Positions 26,294 through 34,592 of a stretch of 64,000 bases of DNA are shown piece after piece. Numbering within the stretch: position 1 is the first letter of the stretch; each line of letters starts with the position of its first letter. A program made the position numbers and the translations under genes. Origin of the DNA: Chryseobacterium formosense. GTDB taxonomy: Bacteria; Bacteroidota; Bacteroidia; Flavobacteriales; Weeksellaceae. Below the pieces are notes generated by a model. The model did no database searches and was not told the DNA's origin. It was given only the letters and a program-made list of their open reading frames with translations. Location: assembly GCF_900116415.1 (NCBI RefSeq), contig NZ_FPAP01000003.1:868001-932000 (forward strand). Reading direction: 5' to 3'.

Positions 26294-29200
26294 TTAATTT
26301 GTGTCATTACAAGATCTACGGATACAATTCCAAGTAAGTCCATTAAATAATTTCACACAACTGTCTTGGATGTCATAAACCAGCATTCCTTCTTTCGGAT
26401 CCTTTATAGAATCTGTTGTTAAATTTGGAGTTGTGCTTACGTGAGCTACTCTGGTAATTACCAATCCTTTTTCTCTTGATTCTAAAGCGATATGTCCGTT
26501 TGGTATTGCTTCTGGCCATGTAGAAGCTTTATCCTGAACTGTGATTCCTACTTTTGTTGGAGCACCGCTGGATGTGAAATCTCCGGGTTTTGTACAAGTC
26601 GTAGGACATGAATTAACACTAGCATTTTGAGAACTTCCAACACCTTGTCCCTGATCACTTCCAATATCTGCAGCGCCGCCAGCGTTTACAATGGTTGGCA
26701 CTCCGTTAAGATCTACAGTGTTTCCTAAATTTTTGTTTGCTGCAGTAGAGCCAATTCCTACAGTTAAGGTTCCTACGGCTGTGACTAATTGTGAAGTAGT
26801 TACATTCTCATTACCTTCAATAGCATCTAAACATCCATCATTATCTGAATCCAGATCAAGATAATCAAGGATTCCATCACCGTCGGTATCGAAGTAAAGA
26901 GGAATTGTACAAGGACTATTAAATCCTATGCTGTTTGCTCCTCCAAAGTTTCCGGTAGATGCAGTATAACCAAAGTATGCTTTGTTCGTTCCTCCTAAAA
27001 TAGTTTCCAGTGAATTGGCTCCTGATGCAGGAAAAGTATAGCTGGTAACCTCTACTCCGTCAAAAGTATAAGAAAGATTTCTTGTCATAGCATTCCAATT
27101 GACCACTACATTATGCCATAGTCCGTCATTTACTGTCCCATCACCAAGTTGTCCGTCTCCAGCAAGTTTACCCGCTCCTATCCAGCCAGCTGTGGTTCTT
27201 ATGCTTCCATGGTCATAGCCAGGGTCACAATTCTGTCCGTTATTAGCATCATTAGTACAATCGTTTTGAAATGTATCCAGTTCTAAGGCAATACCATTGG
27301 CAATACCTCTTGCTCCTAGTCCCTGACCATTTGTTCCCGAAGCAGATGTACCCAAAGGGCTGTTCTGAAACACCATTGCAATTCCATCAGCATCTGATAA
27401 CATTGCCTGCATAGAAATTGTAAAACTTTTAGAAAAGTCTGCTTTACCATAAGACCAAGCCTGTCCCTGTTGTCCGGTTACATTGGTTAATCGGAATTGG
27501 TACAGAGGACCGGTTGAAGGATTGGTAACTACTGTCGTATTTCCATTGGATTTGAAAACTGTATTTGGATCTCCATTGAATCCGTTTTCTGTACAATCCA
27601 AAATACCATCATTATCATTATCCAGATCTTCCAGATCAGGAACTCCATCTCCATCGGTATCAATACAAGCATTAAGTGTAGAATCCTGTGATGTCCCGAC
27701 GCTTTGTCCCTGTGCACTATTGATATCTGCGGCTCCTCCTACATTAACCAGTACCGGAACTCCCTGAGAATCAATAACGCCATTGATTGAACCATTAGCC
27801 TTAAGTTGTGCAAGCTTCACGCTGTCGCTTCCTTCAATAGCATCAAAGCAGCCATCACCGTCTGAGTCAAGATCCAGATAATTCGGGATGCCATCACCAT
27901 CGGTATCGCAATTCGGAATTGTTAGAGAGATATTATCTAATCCTATATCGTCTCCATTACCGCTTCCTGTTCTGTAAGCATCAAATTTTAATACTTTAGT
28001 AAAATCTGAAGTGGTATTAGGGAAAGTCATCTGGATATTCTGCCAGCCGGTACTCCAGGAAGAACTTTCCGGGAATGAAGCAATGTTCACAGTAGCTCCG
28101 TTTTCCGTTGTTACTGTCACGTTTCCGTTTCCGGCAGCGCTTACGAACGATGCATAACGTGTACTTCCAAGATAGACATCCAGTCTTTCCTGATTTCCTC
28201 CATTGAAGAAAAGAGCAGAGAAATTAAGATTAACAGTTCCTTGAGAAAGTCCGTTAACGATTTGTGTAATAGTGTTGGTATTCGCAACATTTCCGTCATT
28301 TGTTATAGAAGCATATCCACTTCCGATTCCCCAATTTGCTAAGTTCCAATTATTAGAATTTGCAAAAGTCCCATTCACAACCTTATTAGAACCAGAACAT
28401 TCGTCAGTGTCTAAAATTCCATCGTTGTCATCGTCTAAATCACACATGTCAGCTACGCCATCTGAATCTGAATCTGTTCCTGTACATGCAGGTATACAAA
28501 CGGATAAACTGAGCTGAGCTGGAGCTGAATAATTTCCATTAACATCTGCAACAACATAATTGATAGATGTTCCACTATATCCAGCTGCTGGAGTAAACTC
28601 AATTGCCCCAGTTGTTGAGTTTATGGCAAACGTCCCCTGTCCGACTATATTTACCGAACTAACTTGAGCTAAAGTTGTAGGATCTATCAGTTTTGTTGAT
28701 AAAGGATCTATTGGATAAGTACCAACATTATCATTTGAAGATACATTGAAGCTCGAAACCCCAGTTGCTGTAGCACAGCCAGAATCTGCAACTGCTACAG
28801 GAGTGATAATAGACGGGCAACGGGCTCCATCACCTGGAGTTACACTTAGATTTGTTAGAATTGTTGCTGTAACTGCACCAGTTGCCAAATGAGGAGTATT
28901 AATTTTATAGGTGATGCCTGATGTATTATTCGCAAAATATAAATTTCCTTCATTGTCCATTAATGCTGTACCATAAGTAACACCATCGGTGCTAGATAAA
29001 CCAGATATGGCACCAATGTTAGTAAAAGCATTTGTTGTTGGATTAAAACGGAATAATCTTTGGGTTGATCTGGTTATACCGTAGATCATTCCATCAATAG
29101 GGCTAAAAGCGAAATCATCAAAGAACAATGTTCCTGTTGCTCTTTCTACAGGTGTTAAATAATCTGACGCAGAAGCATTTAAATTGATTGAATACATTTT

Positions 29201-30448
29201 AGCTACATCTGAACTGTAAACGTAAAGTTTACCGTCTGGAGAAACATCTCCAGATTCATACCGTTTTGTAGGATCTAATACCGATCCAATTGTTGGTAAA
29301 ATTTGTACATTACCATCAGAACCAATTCTTACCACATCGCTTGTAAATTGACGTATCCCATAAATGTAATTATCCAAGACGTTATAACCTATGCCATTTA
29401 TAAATCTATTTGATGCGGCATTAATCAATTGATCATCTATTAGTGTTGTAACCGCTGTAGATAAATTAAATGACTGAAGACCTGAAATATAATTAGCTTG
29501 GGGTCCACCAGTATTGGTATTTGAAATTATGTATGCTAAGCCATTACATTGGAAAGGAGGAAGTTCATCTTCTAAAACAGATACACTTATTTCCGTATAA
29601 TCACCAGAAGTAATATCATCAGGAGAACCAGCCCATTCTACGATTCCATCATCGGGAATGTCAAAGCCTCGAATAAAACTTTTGAATTTCAAAGTGGTAA
29701 TGCCACTGCCATTAAACCGTACGGATCCCAATCCTAGTGGATAAGGATCACTAGCGTCTTCTCTGTTATTGATCTCATATCCCGAGACTTCTAAAGAAGA
29801 GGTGCCTGACAATTTGGACAATGAGATGGCTGGCATGCTTCCATTCACCCCTATCAGCTCAAATTCATTCGTATAGTAAGCAAAATCACCAGCGCCCATA
29901 CCTGAAAAATGAAGAATCGGGTTATCTACTGGTCTATTGAATGTTATGGTAATATCTGCCATGTGATATCTCCCAAATGGTTGCCCATATAAAACACTCA
30001 CCGCAGTGAAAAATGAAATACCAGTGTTACCTCCCGATTCGGTATTGAACCCTTCACCTGCTACGATTCCCGACGTAAAATAGCTGTTGGGGTATGGAAT
30101 AAGAGAAGTATTTATTAGTCCTGGCAAGCCTGGTACTATATTTGCGCCATCCCAACCAAAAACAATATTACTTCTTGGAGTTGTTGGGAAAGTAGCGGTA
30201 GGAGATGCACTCGAATACTGAATATTGGAGATCTCAACTCTAGCCGTTAAAGCAGGAGTATATGCTGAGTAAGCCGTTCCTGTAGGATTATTGGTGTTTT
30301 GCAAAAACGTAAATAATCCTGTATCTAATGCAAAGCCGTTGCCCGAAGCCGAAGCTGCCGTAAACTCCAGCGTTTTATTTTGCGCATTTACTACTAACCC
30401 AAGAAAAAGGGCAAGCAGAAATAAATACTTTGTAAGTTGTTTCATCAT
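26294..30448 (-). CDS. Giant secreted protein with TSP3-type Ca-binding repeats and lectin-like domain
   Basis: 1384 residues with signal peptide (MMKQLTKYLFLLALFLGLVV). An N-terminal beta-rich region is followed by a DUF6923-like propeller (about 300-540: NGIGYNVLDNYIYGIRQ, SPDGKLYVYS, FDDFAFSPIDGMIYGI). Thrombospondin type 3-like calcium-binding repeats lie near 661, 845, 930 and 1183 (DTDGDGVPDLEDLDNDNDG). Between the last two, about 975-1180, is a legume-lectin-like domain (FTISMQAMLSDADGIAMVFQ, NGIALELDTFQ, WHNVVVNW). The C-terminus carries the GMLVYDIQDSCVKLFNGLTW module shared with its neighbours rather than a classic T9SS domain. Likely a surface adhesin; the export route is not evident. 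Confidence 0.75.
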   Translation of the reverse strand: MMKQLTKYLFLLALFLGLVVNAQNKTLEFTAASASGNGFALDTGLFTFLQNTNNPTGTAYSAYTPALTARVEISNIQYSSASPTATFPTTPRSNIVFGWDGANIVPGLPGLINTSLIPYPNSYFTSGIVAGEGFNTESGGNTGISFFTAVSVLYGQPFGRYHMADITITFNRPVDNPILHFSGMGAGDFAYYTNEFELIGVNGSMPAISLSKLSGTSSLEVSGYEINNREDASDPYPLGLGSVRFNGSGITTLKFKSFIRGFDIPDDGIVEWAGSPDDITSGDYTEISVSVLEDELPPFQCNGLAYIISNTNTGGPQANYISGLQSFNLSTAVTTLIDDQLINAASNRFINGIGYNVLDNYIYGIRQFTSDVVRIGSDGNVQILPTIGSVLDPTKRYESGDVSPDGKLYVYSSDVAKMYSINLNASASDYLTPVERATGTLFFDDFAFSPIDGMIYGITRSTQRLFRFNPTTNAFTNIGAISGLSSTDGVTYGTALMDNEGNLYFANNTSGITYKINTPHLATGAVTATILTNLSVTPGDGARCPSIITPVAVADSGCATATGVSSFNVSSNDNVGTYPIDPLSTKLIDPTTLAQVSSVNIVGQGTFAINSTTGAIEFTPAAGYSGTSINYVVADVNGNYSAPAQLSLSVCIPACTGTDSDSDGVADMCDLDDDNDGILDTDECSGSNKVVNGTFANSNNWNLANWGIGSGYASITNDGNVANTNTITQIVNGLSQGTVNLNFSALFFNGGNQERLDVYLGSTRYASFVSAAGNGNVTVTTENGATVNIASFPESSSWSTGWQNIQMTFPNTTSDFTKVLKFDAYRTGSGNGDDIGLDNISLTIPNCDTDGDGIPNYLDLDSDGDGCFDAIEGSDSVKLAQLKANGSINGVIDSQGVPVLVNVGGAADINSAQGQSVGTSQDSTLNACIDTDGDGVPDLEDLDNDNDGILDCTENGFNGDPNTVFKSNGNTTVVTNPSTGPLYQFRLTNVTGQQGQAWSYGKADFSKSFTISMQAMLSDADGIAMVFQNSPLGTSASGTNGQGLGARGIANGIALELDTFQNDCTNDANNGQNCDPGYDHGSIRTTAGWIGAGKLAGDGQLGDGTVNDGLWHNVVVNWNAMTRNLSYTFDGVEVTSYTFPASGANSLETILGGTNKAYFGYTASTGNFGGANSIGFNSPCTIPLYFDTDGDGILDYLDLDSDNDGCLDAIEGNENVTTSQLVTAVGTLTVGIGSTAANKNLGNTVDLNGVPTIVNAGGAADIGSDQGQGVGSSQNASVNSCPTTCTKPGDFTSSGAPTKVGITVQDKASTWPEAIPNGHIALESREKGLVITRVAHVSTTPNLTTDSIKDPKEGMLVYDIQDSCVKLFNGLTWNCIRRSCNDTN

Positions 30449-30543
30449 TTGTTATTTGTTATTTGATATCATCAATTTTTATTTTGTTTTAATATTCTGT
30501 ACCCGCAATCTTGTATTGGGGTAAAGAAATATTTTCTCAATTA

Positions 30544-33500
30544 TTAGTTAGATTGAAATGTTATGGTCAATGAACTGTTATTATTCACATTATTGATTTC
30601 ACCACCAGAATTATTTAGAATATTACCGTTAAAAATTGCAATATCACCAATTCTACCAGAAGATGCCGTATAAGTAATCTTTATGGTATCATTATCCCCT
30701 GGGTTCATAATTTTATTGGTTGTAAAAACAAAAGTAGTTCCCGATTGAGACTGAAGAGCCCAACCTGCAGGTAATGCATAGTTGAAAGTACCCAAACCTG
30801 CATTTACAACTACCGTTAAAGTAATTGTACTGCCATCTGTAGCTAAATTACCCATATTGGTAATTTTATGGAAAGTATTTAAAGGTATAAAACGTCTATA
30901 AGAATCTGTGCTTGCAGAACTTTCCAGGCTGAGATCCGGCACTCCTGATTGTATAGTAATGGTAACAGTATTAGTAACCGCACTACAGCCTCCTGCGCTT
31001 GTCACTACCGCTCGGTAATACGTCGTTGCTGTTAATGCTCCCGGTGCATACACTGTTGCTGTAGCACCAGAGATATTGGCAAATGCAATATTATCGGTAG
31101 AAATCTGCCACTGCACTGCTCCTGTAGATCCGATAAAAACCAATGCCACAGGTGCACTTCCTGAGAGAATTGTTTGGCTGGCAGATATTGTACCAGCAAC
31201 TGCAGGATTTACAGTTACCGAAGTACCTGCTGATGCCAAACTTGTACAGCCTCCTGTTGTTACAACCACTGTGTAAGTTCCGGAAGCATTGGCAGAATAA
31301 GTCTGTCCTGTGGCTCCGGAAATAATGGCTCCGTCTTTGTACCACTGGTTTCCTGTTGCCGACGAAGATGTCAAATTTACACTTCCGCCGGTACAGAAAG
31401 TTGTAGCACCTCCTGCTGAAACAGTTGGAGCGGTTGAGTTTGAATTAACCGTTACCGCCACTCCAGCCGATGCCGGACTTGTACAACCGTTCAATTCTCT
31501 TGTAACCTTATAGGTTCCAGGCGTAGTTGCCGTATATTCATAATAGATGGCGCCGGAAATTGCAGTCCCGTTACGATACCATTGGTAAGCACCCGTAGTG
31601 TTGTAAGTTGACGTTAAAAGAACGTTTCCTCCTGTACAGAAAGTCGTAGGGCCTCCTGCCGAAACAACCAAAGCTGGTGGTGCAGAATTTACCGTTACCG
31701 AAGTACCTGCTGATGCCAAACTTGTACAGCCCCCTGTTGTTACAACCACTGTGTAAGTTCCGGAAGCATTGGCAGAATAAGTCTGTCCTGTGGCTCCGGA
31801 AATAATGGCTCCGTCTTTGTACCACTGGTTCCCCGTTGCCGACGAAGATGTCAAATTTACATTTCCACCGGCACAGAAAGTTGTAGGACCTCCTGCTGAA
31901 ACAGTTGGAGCGGTTGAGTTTGAATTAACCGTTACCGCCATTCCAGCTGATGCCGGACTTGTACAACCGTTCAATACTCTTGTAACAGTATAGGTTCCAG
32001 GCGTAGTTGCCGTATATTGATAATAGATGGCGCCGGAAATTGCAGTCCCGTTACGATACCATTGGTAGGCACCCGTAGTGTTGTAAGTTGACGTTAAAAG
32101 AACGTTTCCTCCTGTACAGAAAGTCGTAGGACCTCCTGCCGAAACAACCAAAGCTGGTGGTGCAGAATTTACCGTTACAACTGTTCCTGTCGACAAATTA
32201 CTTTGACAAGTTCCATTTGTTACCCTTACCGTGTAAGTTCCGGAAGCATTGGCAGAATAAGTCTGTCCTGTGGCTCCGGAAATAATGGCTCCGTCTTTGT
32301 ACCACTGGTTACCCGTTGCCGACGAAGATGTCAAATTTACATTTCCGCCGGTACAGAAAGTTGTAGGACCTCCTGCTGAAACAGTTGGAGCAGTTGAGTT
32401 TGAATTAACCGTTACCGCCACTCCAGCCGATGCCGGACTTGTACAACCGTTCAATTCTCTTGTAACCGTATAGGTTCCAGGTGTAGTTGCCGTATATTCA
32501 TAATAGATGGCGCCGGAAATTGCAGTCCCGTTACGATACCATTGGTAGGCACCCGTAGTGTTGTAAGTTGACGTTAAAAGAACGTTTCCTCCTGTACAGA
32601 AAGTCGTAGGACCTCCTGCCGAAACAACCAAAGCTGGTGGTGCAGAATTTACCGTTACAACTGTTCCTGTCGACAAATTACTTTGACAAGTTCCATTTGT
32701 TACCCTTACCGTGTAAGTTCCGGAAGCATTGGCAGAATAAGTCTGTCCTGTGGCTCCGGAAATAATGGCTCCGTCTTTGTACCACTGGTTACCCGTTGCC
32801 GACGAAGATGTCAAATTTACATTTCCGCCGGTACAGAAAGTTGTAGGACCTCCTGCTGAAATTGTAGGCGTAGATGGAGCAACACAAACTCTTGTATCCG
32901 TATCTGTTGCTAAATTATTTGAAGTATTATTATCAACAGAATTAGTCGGTGACGTAATCGTAACAGTATTTACCAAATCACCTGTAAAAGTTGTTGGAAT
33001 ATTAACCGTAACCGTATAAGTGACCGTCCCGCCAACCGGTAAAGAAACATAATCACTAATTGCACCAGTCTGCGTCCCTACAACTTGGGTAGAGCTTCCT
33101 GGGGAAGCGACTGCCGTGTAGGTAACATTTGCAGAAGGAATACCCGCCGGAACAAGGTCTGACAATAGTGCATTCTGTACTCCAAACAGTCCATTATTTC
33201 CTGCAACAATAGTATAAGTCGTAGTACTTCCCGAAGTATAGGTTGTCTTGCCGTCTGTTTTAGTTACATATAAATCTGCATTGAAGCTTATGGGCTCAGT
33301 TACACAATGGGCTCCATCATTTTGGCCTGATGCTGGCGACGCAGAAATTAATGTCCGTGCTCCAGTAGCGGTATTAAATTGATAAAAACCACCACTATTT
33401 ATTACACCATAAATCTCTCCATTACTTGCCCCAAACATTGCCCCAAAAGCATCCAGCATACTATATGCTGCACCAATTGGCGTTGCAGTTCCTGTGCTTG

Positions 33501-34077
33501 GGTTTACTTTATATAATCTTCCGTCCGATAGATTTACACCATACAATTGTCCATCTGTGATATTAAATGCCCAATCAGAAAGTTCTAAGCTTGCACTTAA
33601 AGTTACTGTAGTTACTGCATTTGTATTCAAGTTAATTTTATAGAACTTGTTATTAAGTCCCGTGGCTTTTAGATAGTAATTACCTGCCGGGTCTATTTCT
33701 CCTGTATTATAATTTAAAGCTGGTAAACCTGGAAAAGTTCCTATATCTGTAAAATTACCATTGATATCAATTCTTACAAAATTAGCAGTATTATAACGAA
33801 TTCCATACATATTTCCGTTAACTGGATTTATGGCAATTGCATTAATCATTACACCAGGATGTTGTTTTATTAATGGATATGTGAAAGGATTCGGAGAATT
33901 ATTAATACGGTATATACCAATTTTAGGACTAGGCAGAAGGTAGCCCTGAGCGAGGTACATTGTATTGGTACATCCAACTGCTTGTGCATTAATATTTTTA
34001 GACAATAGTAAACAAAGCAATAATACAAAGAGAGATATCTTATTTTTTGTTTGTTTATAAAAATTTGTTTTTATCAT
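30544..34077 (-). CDS. Giant secreted protein with tandem Ig-like repeats
   Basis: 1177 residues from the ATG at 34077, which gives a signal peptide (KISLFVLLLCLLLSKNINAQ). The open frame continues upstream to 34206 but there only translates the GC-rich hairpin cluster. Residues about 30-260 are DUF6923-like (NPVNGNMYGIRYN, AFNITDGQLYGVN). A DUF11-like domain follows (ADLYVTKTDGKTTYTSGSTT), then seven Ig-like modules starting SAGGPTTFC and one diverged module (SASQTILSG). The end is a second DUF11-like domain (ITITFQS type). No T9SS domain is visible. Probable repetitive cell-surface protein. Confidence 0.75.
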   Translation of the reverse strand: MIKTNFYKQTKNKISLFVLLLCLLLSKNINAQAVGCTNTMYLAQGYLLPSPKIGIYRINNSPNPFTYPLIKQHPGVMINAIAINPVNGNMYGIRYNTANFVRIDINGNFTDIGTFPGLPALNYNTGEIDPAGNYYLKATGLNNKFYKINLNTNAVTTVTLSASLELSDWAFNITDGQLYGVNLSDGRLYKVNPSTGTATPIGAAYSMLDAFGAMFGASNGEIYGVINSGGFYQFNTATGARTLISASPASGQNDGAHCVTEPISFNADLYVTKTDGKTTYTSGSTTTYTIVAGNNGLFGVQNALLSDLVPAGIPSANVTYTAVASPGSSTQVVGTQTGAISDYVSLPVGGTVTYTVTVNIPTTFTGDLVNTVTITSPTNSVDNNTSNNLATDTDTRVCVAPSTPTISAGGPTTFCTGGNVNLTSSSATGNQWYKDGAIISGATGQTYSANASGTYTVRVTNGTCQSNLSTGTVVTVNSAPPALVVSAGGPTTFCTGGNVLLTSTYNTTGAYQWYRNGTAISGAIYYEYTATTPGTYTVTRELNGCTSPASAGVAVTVNSNSTAPTVSAGGPTTFCTGGNVNLTSSSATGNQWYKDGAIISGATGQTYSANASGTYTVRVTNGTCQSNLSTGTVVTVNSAPPALVVSAGGPTTFCTGGNVLLTSTYNTTGAYQWYRNGTAISGAIYYQYTATTPGTYTVTRVLNGCTSPASAGMAVTVNSNSTAPTVSAGGPTTFCAGGNVNLTSSSATGNQWYKDGAIISGATGQTYSANASGTYTVVVTTGGCTSLASAGTSVTVNSAPPALVVSAGGPTTFCTGGNVLLTSTYNTTGAYQWYRNGTAISGAIYYEYTATTPGTYKVTRELNGCTSPASAGVAVTVNSNSTAPTVSAGGATTFCTGGSVNLTSSSATGNQWYKDGAIISGATGQTYSANASGTYTVVVTTGGCTSLASAGTSVTVNPAVAGTISASQTILSGSAPVALVFIGSTGAVQWQISTDNIAFANISGATATVYAPGALTATTYYRAVVTSAGGCSAVTNTVTITIQSGVPDLSLESSASTDSYRRFIPLNTFHKITNMGNLATDGSTITLTVVVNAGLGTFNYALPAGWALQSQSGTTFVFTTNKIMNPGDNDTIKITYTASSGRIGDIAIFNGNILNNSGGEINNVNNNSSLTITFQSN
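31255..32870. repeat. 480-bp tandem repeat encoding pairs of Ig-like domains
   Basis: Identical strings recur exactly 480 bases apart, for example AATGGCTCCGTCTTTGTACC at 31323, 31803, 32283 and 32763. Each unit encodes one NVNLTSSS-type and one NVLLTSTYN-type Ig module, and about 3.4 units are present. Differences between units are few, so the array is recent or kept alike by recombination. Confidence 0.9.
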
Positions 34078-34115
34078 TTGTTTGTTATTATAATGTAATG
34101 TTTTTAAGGAGTCAT

Positions 34116-34197
34116 TCCTCACGGGCGGATGAATGATCTCCTCTCGTCCGTATGAGGTGGTTCCTCTTGTCCGTAAGGAGAGTCTCCTCACGGGCGG
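34116..34197 (-). repeat. GC-rich hairpin cluster upstream of the Ig-repeat gene
   Basis: TCCTCACGGGCGG occurs at 34116-34128 and 34185-34197, with further GTCCGTAxGxGG variants between. CCGTAAGGAGAGTCTCCTCACGG (34171-34193; 23 bases, quoted by ends CCGTAAGGAGA and TCTCCTCACGG) folds into an 11-bp hairpin with one mismatch. It lies in the leader between a 40-codon ORF and the Ig-repeat gene and may act as an RNA structure or protein-binding element. Confidence 0.55.
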
Positions 34198-34215
34198 TCG
34201 TATCACTTGCGGCTG

Positions 34216-34338
34216 TTATGCTACAGTAAGCGGTTTATCAAAAAGAGCTGTGCGGGGATCTTTCAGCAGTACGTCACTACTTGCATATTGCGTTACCACT
34301 TCCAACAGATAAGCTTTTATTTTATGTAGTATTTGCAT
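34216..34338 (-). CDS. Possible 40-residue leader peptide or small protein
   Basis: ATG at 34338, TAA at 34216. It reads MQILHKIKAYLLEVVTQYAS, then SDVLLKDPRTALFDKPLTVA. Composition and an amphipathic start look protein-like, and an A-rich stretch precedes the ATG. It precedes the hairpin cluster and the Ig-repeat gene on the same strand, so it might be a leader peptide, a small protein or the tail of a lost gene. No family is recognised. Bases 34339-34592 upstream of it hold a TGCCC-GAGA-GGGCA hairpin at 34452-34465 and otherwise nothing. Confidence 0.4.
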   Translation of the reverse strand: MQILHKIKAYLLEVVTQYASSDVLLKDPRTALFDKPLTVA

Positions 34339-34592
34339 TTTTGTTGTTTTTATTTTTTTAAAGAATATGAGGTCTTCATTCTCAAAGGTTTATCTTTGAA
34401 ATGCTGCTATCCCTATAATATCCGGCTACATTTTGATTAACATCTTGGCGGTGCCCGAGAGGGCAGGTCTTTTTTTCCAATGATAATATTTAAAAATGCA
34501 GCCTTGAATCTCCTAAACTTTTTTTCATCATTTTAAAGAAGGAAAAGAAGGCATGCATTAAGTGTTTATAAGTATTTTTCTATATCAAATTT

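Noticed and set aside
31255..32870. Regular repeats that might be a CRISPR array
   Set aside because: Period is 480 bases, the repeats are in frame and encode Ig-like domains; there are no short repeats with unique spacers.
34078..34206. N-terminal extension of the Ig-repeat protein
   Set aside because: It only translates the GC-rich hairpin cluster, and the signal peptide begins at the ATG at 34077.
34452..34473. TGCCC-GAGA-GGGCA followed by T-run as a plus-strand terminator
   Set aside because: No plus-strand gene precedes it; the short stem may belong to the leader of the minus-strand transcript, so no firm terminator call was made.
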